Assembly (NCBI GenBank): GCA_018830415.1
Contig: JAHJSJ010000126.1
Location: 1-17,537, forward strand
DNA: 17,537 nucleotides
From: Alphaproteobacteria bacterium
GTDB taxonomy: Bacteria > Pseudomonadota > Alphaproteobacteria > Sphingomonadales > Sphingomonadaceae
Direction of reading: 5' to 3'
Every line of letters starts with the position of its first letter. Within the stretch, counting starts at the first letter, position 1. This document shows positions 13,622 to 17,537 of this stretch, piece by piece. Made by a program: the position numbers and the translations under genes. The notes beneath the pieces were generated by a model, which worked only from the letters and a program-made list of their open reading frames with translations, made no database searches and was not told the DNA's origin.

Positions 13622-15007
13622 ATGATCCGTCTGTTCAAGCATTATATCCCACACGCCGTGCTGCTGCTCGGCCTGCTTGATCTCGGCTTGCTGATATTGG
13701 CGAGCGAAGCGGCATGGCAATTGCGCGCGCATCAGATCGGTATGAATGTGGGCAGCCTTGCCGATCGTTGGATTGCGTTGATAGGGACTGCGGCGGTGAT
13801 CTGGCTCGCGATGATTTCGGTCGGTGTTTACGGCCCTAATGCGCTGCGCAGTTTGCGTTTTGCGGGCGCGCGGGTGCTGGTGGCGATCAGCCTAGGCATC
13901 ATCACGCTGGCGGTGATCGACTTCATCATCCCGAGCGACCTGTTCTGGCGTTCAACCCTGCTTTACACGATGGGCTTCGCCATCCTTGTGCTGGTGGTGG
14001 ATCGTTTGCTGCTCAACAGCTTCCTCGGCTCCTCCGCCTTTCGTCGCCGGGTTTTGGTGCTGGGTGCAGGCGACCGCGCGCAGCGGTTGCGCGCATTGGG
14101 CGAAAAGCCCGAAACCGGCTTTGCGATCGTCGCCTATATTGCGATGAGTGACGATGCGCGTGTTGTCGAAGAAGCGATTCCGCGCGCGGCAATCCACGAT
14201 CTGGGCCGGTTCGTCGAAAACCTCGGCGTGAGCGAAGTGGTGCTCGCCTTGCAGGAACGCCGCAATGCCCTGCCGCTGAAAGACCTGCTGCGGATCAAGA
14301 CCAAGGGCGTCCACGTCAATGATTTTTCCAGCTTTATCGAACGCGAAACGGGGCGGGTCGATCTCGACACCATCAATCCCAGCTGGCTGATTTTTTCTGA
14401 CGGGTTTTCCAGTGGGCGGATGTTTTCGAGCGCGGTGAAACGCGTGTTTGATATCATAGCGAGTGTCACCCTGCTCGCGCTGACGCTCCCGCTTATCGCG
14501 CTGTTTGCGGCTCTGGTGAAGCTCGATAGCAAAGGCCCGGCGTTTTTCCGTCAGCAGCGCGTGGGCCTGTTTGGTCAGACGTTCACGCTGATCAAATTGC
14601 GGTCAATGCGCACCGATGCCGAGAAAGACGGGGCGAAGTGGGCCGAGGAGAACGATCCGCGCATCACCCGGTTGGGCCGGTTTATCCGCAAGGTCAGGAT
14701 CGATGAACTGCCGCAGACGTGGAGCGTGCTTAAAGGCCAGATGAGTTTCGTCGGCCCGCGCCCCGAAGTGCCGTCCTTCGTCGAAAGTTTGGAAGAGGAA
14801 ATCCCGTTCTATGGCGAGCGGCACATGGTCAAACCTGGCATCACCGGCTGGGCGCAGATCAATTATCCCTATGGCGCATCGGTTGAAGATAGCCGCTGCA
14901 AGCTGGAATATGATCTTTATTACGCCAAGAATTACACGCCCTTCCTCGATTTCGTGATTCTGTTGCAGACTATGCGCGTGATCCTGTGGCCGGAGGGTGC
15001 ACGGTGA
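13622..15007 (+). CDS. Exopolysaccharide polyprenyl-phosphate sugar transferase, PEP-CTERM/exosortase-associated (EpsB-like)
   Basis: This is the membrane enzyme that starts exopolysaccharide repeat-unit synthesis by moving a sugar phosphate onto undecaprenyl phosphate. The 461 residues show four N-terminal membrane segments (about 11-30, 51-69, 82-103, 112-130), a CoA-binding-like domain starting RVLVLGAGDRAQ (143-154), a fifth hydrophobic stretch (277-300), then the bacterial sugar-transferase domain. That domain has KRVFDIIAS, FFRQQRVG, KLRSMR, DELPQ (361-365), FVGPRPE (376-382) and PGITGWAQIN (405-414). The form closely resembles the PEP-CTERM-associated branch, which fits the PrsK and PrsR genes that follow. 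ATG 13622 has AAAGG upstream. The stop overlaps the prsK start as GTGA. The sugar donor cannot be read from sequence. Confidence 0.92.
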   Translation: MIRLFKHYIPHAVLLLGLLDLGLLILASEAAWQLRAHQIGMNVGSLADRWIALIGTAAVIWLAMISVGVYGPNALRSLRFAGARVLVAISLGIITLAVIDFIIPSDLFWRSTLLYTMGFAILVLVVDRLLLNSFLGSSAFRRRVLVLGAGDRAQRLRALGEKPETGFAIVAYIAMSDDARVVEEAIPRAAIHDLGRFVENLGVSEVVLALQERRNALPLKDLLRIKTKGVHVNDFSSFIERETGRVDLDTINPSWLIFSDGFSSGRMFSSAVKRVFDIIASVTLLALTLPLIALFAALVKLDSKGPAFFRQQRVGLFGQTFTLIKLRSMRTDAEKDGAKWAEENDPRITRLGRFIRKVRIDELPQTWSVLKGQMSFVGPRPEVPSFVESLEEEIPFYGERHMVKPGITGWAQINYPYGASVEDSRCKLEYDLYYAKNYTPFLDFVILLQTMRVILWPEGAR

Positions 15008-17130
15008 TCATGGCCGGCACCCTCATGCCGTTGGCGACATCGCTGGCATGGCTGGCGGGCGCGGTGTTGAGCGCGGGCGCCATGCTGTGGTTGTGGCAGC
15101 ATGGTGAGCGTGCGCGGCCCGATCGCGGCGCGTTGCTGGCGGCGGCTGGGTGCAGCGCCGTGTGGTGTTCGCTGACAGCCGGGCTTGGGCCAGATCATGG
15201 CGCTGCGATTATTGCGGCAATGGCCCGCAATCTGGCGCTGATCGCGGCGATATTCTGTCTGTTCTCTGCTGATGGCCGCACCGACAGCCTCAAACCTATC
15301 CGCCCGGTGATCATTGCGCTGGTGCTGGTGCAACTGTTGCAACCCGTGGTGCTGTTGTTCCAGTGGCGGGCGAGCGAAGTTCCCGGCATCGCCCGCGCGG
15401 CGTTTGAAGTGCGCCTCATCATCGATATGCTGGTGTCGATTGGGGCATTGATGTTGCTTCACAATCTCTATGCCGGGGCGGCAAATAACCTACGCCCGAT
15501 CCTGCGTTGGACAGGAATCGCGCTGGCCGGCATTTTTGCCTATGATCTCAATCTCAGCACGATCAGCTATCTCAGCGGGCAAAATCCGGCTGGGCTTACG
15601 GATATGCGCGGATTGTTTGCCGGAATCATGGCGGGGCTGTTTGCTCTCGGCATGAACGCTTCAGGGCCGCGGGTGCAGTTCAATCCGTCGCGCGCGGTGA
15701 CTTTTCGAACCCTCTCGCTGTTGCTGATCGGCGGTTACTTTGCGCTGATGGTGCTGGTGACAAAATCACTGGCGCTGATCGGCGGAGATATCGCCCGGGT
15801 GAGCCAGGTCATGTTTGTGGTGCTGGCGATTGTCGGTGCGGGAATCGCGCTGCCATCGGCGCGGGTCAGGGGCTGGCTGCGGGTCATGGCGACCAAGCAT
15901 CTATTCCAGCACCGTTACGATTACCGCGAGGAATGGCTGCGCTTTACCCGCACCATCGGCCACGCCGGGGCTGGCACCGCAAGCTTGCACGAACGTGCGA
16001 TCAAGGCATTGGCTGACATTACCGAAAGCCCGGCAGGGTTGTTGTTGATGCCTAACGAAGAAGCGCAGCTGGAACTGACCGCGCGCTGGAACTGGCCGAC
16101 GATTGCGGTGCCTGCCGCGGCGGCAGATTTTGGGTTTTCGGGCCTGATCGAACAGCACAACCTGGTGCTGGCCTTTGATGAGGCGCGCCGGGGTATCGAT
16201 CATCACGGGGAACTGTCGCTGGTTCCTGCGTGGCTGATGGAAGCCGAGGACGCATGGGCGCTGGTTCCGTTGCTCCATTTCGATCGGTTGGTGGGTGCGA
16301 TTGTGCTCGCGCGGCCGCGGATTGAACGCCAGCTTGACTGGGAAGATTTCGATCTGCTGCGCGTCGCGGGTCAGCAGCTCGCCAGTTATCTGGCCGAGCA
16401 GGCCGGGCAGCAGGCCTTGATGGACGCCAGCCGGTTTGATGAATTCAACCGCCGCATCGCGTTTGTGATGCACGATATCAAAAACCTCGTCAGCCAGCTT
16501 TCGCTGCTTGCATCCAATGCCGAAAAGCACGCGGATAATCCTGCGTTTCGTGCCGATATGCTGGTTACGCTGCGCAATTCGGCGGACAAGCTTTCGGCCT
16601 TGCTTGCTCGGCTGGGCCGCTATGGATCGGGGCAGGTGCACGATCTTGCGCCGATTGATCTTGCCGCGCTTGCTCGCGGCATTGCTGAACGGTTCCGCAC
16701 GGTGCACCCGGTGATGCTGACCCGCGAGACGCCAGTAGAGGTGATGGGAAACCGCGAAGGTCTGGAACAAGCGCTGATTCACCTTGTCCAGAACGCGATT
16801 GATGCGAGTGAAGCGGGTGCACCGGTGTTCCTCGATGTTGCTGGAGATGGGCTGCATGGCATTATCGAAGTCGTTGATACTGGTGAAGGAATGACCCCCG
16901 AATTCGTCCGCACCGGCCTGTTCAAACCCTTCACATCGTCGAAACAGGGCGGGTTCGGTATCGGCGCGTTTGAGGCCCGCGAACTCGTCAAGGCGATGGG
17001 CGGGCGGGTTGCGGTGGAATCGCGTGAAGGGCTGGGCACGCGCTTCACCGTGACGCTGCCGATTGCCGAGGCTGCGCGGCTGCTGGCCGGGCAGGCCGCG
17101 CCTGAACCACCATCACAAGAGGTCGCCTGA
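15004..17130 (+). CDS. prsK: PEP-CTERM/XrtA-system sensor histidine kinase PrsK
   Basis: PrsK is the membrane kinase paired with PrsR and proposed to control exosortase-sorted proteins and exopolysaccharide genes. The 708-residue protein has a long N-terminal region of about nine or ten hydrophobic segments (to about residue 285) and a GAF domain (about 325-465). The H-box is FVMHDIKNLVSQL, with H490 as phospho-acceptor, and an HATPase_c domain follows with QNAIDAS (N-box), DTGEGM and GGFGIGA. The kinase core is complete. GTG 15004 is chosen because GGAGGG (14992-14997) lies six bases upstream and it overlaps the previous stop as GTGA. ATG 15010 is the alternative, two residues shorter but with a 12-base spacing. 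The next gene overlaps by one base (TGATG). Confidence 0.93.
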   Translation: MIMAGTLMPLATSLAWLAGAVLSAGAMLWLWQHGERARPDRGALLAAAGCSAVWCSLTAGLGPDHGAAIIAAMARNLALIAAIFCLFSADGRTDSLKPIRPVIIALVLVQLLQPVVLLFQWRASEVPGIARAAFEVRLIIDMLVSIGALMLLHNLYAGAANNLRPILRWTGIALAGIFAYDLNLSTISYLSGQNPAGLTDMRGLFAGIMAGLFALGMNASGPRVQFNPSRAVTFRTLSLLLIGGYFALMVLVTKSLALIGGDIARVSQVMFVVLAIVGAGIALPSARVRGWLRVMATKHLFQHRYDYREEWLRFTRTIGHAGAGTASLHERAIKALADITESPAGLLLMPNEEAQLELTARWNWPTIAVPAAAADFGFSGLIEQHNLVLAFDEARRGIDHHGELSLVPAWLMEAEDAWALVPLLHFDRLVGAIVLARPRIERQLDWEDFDLLRVAGQQLASYLAEQAGQQALMDASRFDEFNRRIAFVMHDIKNLVSQLSLLASNAEKHADNPAFRADMLVTLRNSADKLSALLARLGRYGSGQVHDLAPIDLAALARGIAERFRTVHPVMLTRETPVEVMGNREGLEQALIHLVQNAIDASEAGAPVFLDVAGDGLHGIIEVVDTGEGMTPEFVRTGLFKPFTSSKQGGFGIGAFEARELVKAMGGRVAVESREGLGTRFTVTLPIAEAARLLAGQAAPEPPSQEVA

Positions 17131-17537
17131 TGTCTGACAAGAAACCCGTTTTGCTGGTGATCGAGGACGATCCCGGCCTGCAGGCCCAGCTGAAATGGGC
17201 CTATGACGATTTCGATGTCGTGATCGCGGGTGACCGTGACAGCGCGCTCGCGGCCTTGCGCGCGGAGGCACCCGGCGTAGTCACGCTCGATCTCGGCCTC
17301 CCGCCCGATCCTGATGGCACCAGCGAAGGCTTTGCGGTGCTCGATGCGATCATGGCGCTGAAGCCCGACACCAAGGTGATCGTTGCCAGCGGCCACGGAG
17401 CGCGTGAAAGTGCGTTGGAGGCGATCGCGCGCGGAGCATATGATTTTTACCAGAAGCCGATTGATATTGCCGCGCTTGGCCTGATCGTGCGCCGCGCGTT
17501 CAACCTGCGCGCGATCGAAGAGGAAAACCGCCGTCTC
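17130..17537 (+). CDS. prsR: PEP-CTERM-box response regulator PrsR, N-terminal part (truncated by window edge)
   Basis: The 136 residues present form a complete receiver domain: the acidic pair in LLVIEDDPG (D13-D14), the phosphorylation site D54 in TLDLGLPPDPDG, S88 in IVASGHG, and K109 in DFYQKPID. It then enters the linker, IEEENRRL. The LPPDPDGTSEGF insert after the phospho-aspartate is typical of PrsR. Family members continue with a sigma-54-interacting AAA+ domain and a Fis-type helix-turn-helix, which would lie beyond the window. The ATG overlaps the prsK stop by one base, so kinase and regulator are translationally coupled. Identification rests on the receiver sequence plus the PrsK neighbour. 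Confidence 0.9.
   Translation, partial: MSDKKPVLLVIEDDPGLQAQLKWAYDDFDVVIAGDRDSALAALRAEAPGVVTLDLGLPPDPDGTSEGFAVLDAIMALKPDTKVIVASGHGARESALEAIARGAYDFYQKPIDIAALGLIVRRAFNLRAIEEENRRL

Noticed and set aside
15901..16857. A 318-residue minus-strand frame inside prsK
   Set aside because: Lies opposite the GAF and kinase domains of PrsK; biased Arg/Gln/His content typical of a shadow frame.

Overview
The window looks like a high-GC alphaproteobacterial chromosome, most likely a sphingomonad of the Erythrobacter/Porphyrobacter type. This rests on my recognition of the EF-P, SuhB and isocitrate lyase protein sequences and of an exosortase-type exopolysaccharide locus. No database search was possible. 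Nearly all of the window is densely packed housekeeping genes. I see no insertion sequence, phage gene or CRISPR array.

Region 1 (1-6153, plus strand) is a central-carbon cluster: the 3' part of transketolase, glyceraldehyde-3-phosphate dehydrogenase, phosphoglycerate kinase, a small NTF2/SnoaL-like protein, a PaaI-type thioesterase, class I fructose-bisphosphate aldolase and a ThiE-like thiamine-phosphate synthase. Spacings are short and include a one-base intergenic spacer (pgk/SnoaL-like) and an ATGA overlap (SnoaL-like/thioesterase), so much of it is probably co-transcribed. A two-hairpin palindromic repeat with inverted CGTCA/TGACG ends fills the gap-pgk spacer.

Region 2 (6163-8148) holds a small exported protein of unknown family on the minus strand. 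It is convergent with thiE and divergent from elongation factor P. The efp gene is followed 9 bases later by an inositol-monophosphatase (SuhB) gene.

Region 3 (8149-8482) is non-coding and carries the most notable site of the window: a perfect 16-bp parS palindrome (TGTTTCACGTGAAACA, 8226-8241). Directly beside it lie three exact copies of GCTAGACCCC at an 11-bp period, and then a tRNA-Leu(CAA) gene. parS sites normally lie near the replication origin, so the window is probably origin-proximal.

Region 4 (8483-13499) contains a secreted M20-family amidohydrolase, a stretch rich in inverted repeats, a 62-residue conserved-looking small protein, and isocitrate lyase (aceA), the last two on the minus strand. 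Divergent from aceA is a RamB-type XRE regulator. This is the classical arrangement of a local glyoxylate-shunt regulator, and the intergenic space contains a candidate operator.

Region 5 (13622-17537, running off the end) starts a PEP-CTERM/exosortase-associated exopolysaccharide locus. It has an EpsB-like polyprenyl-phosphate sugar transferase, the sensor kinase PrsK and the start of the response regulator PrsR, linked by overlapping start and stop codons. The rest of the locus (the sigma-54 activator part of PrsR, exosortase and further EPS genes) should lie to the right.
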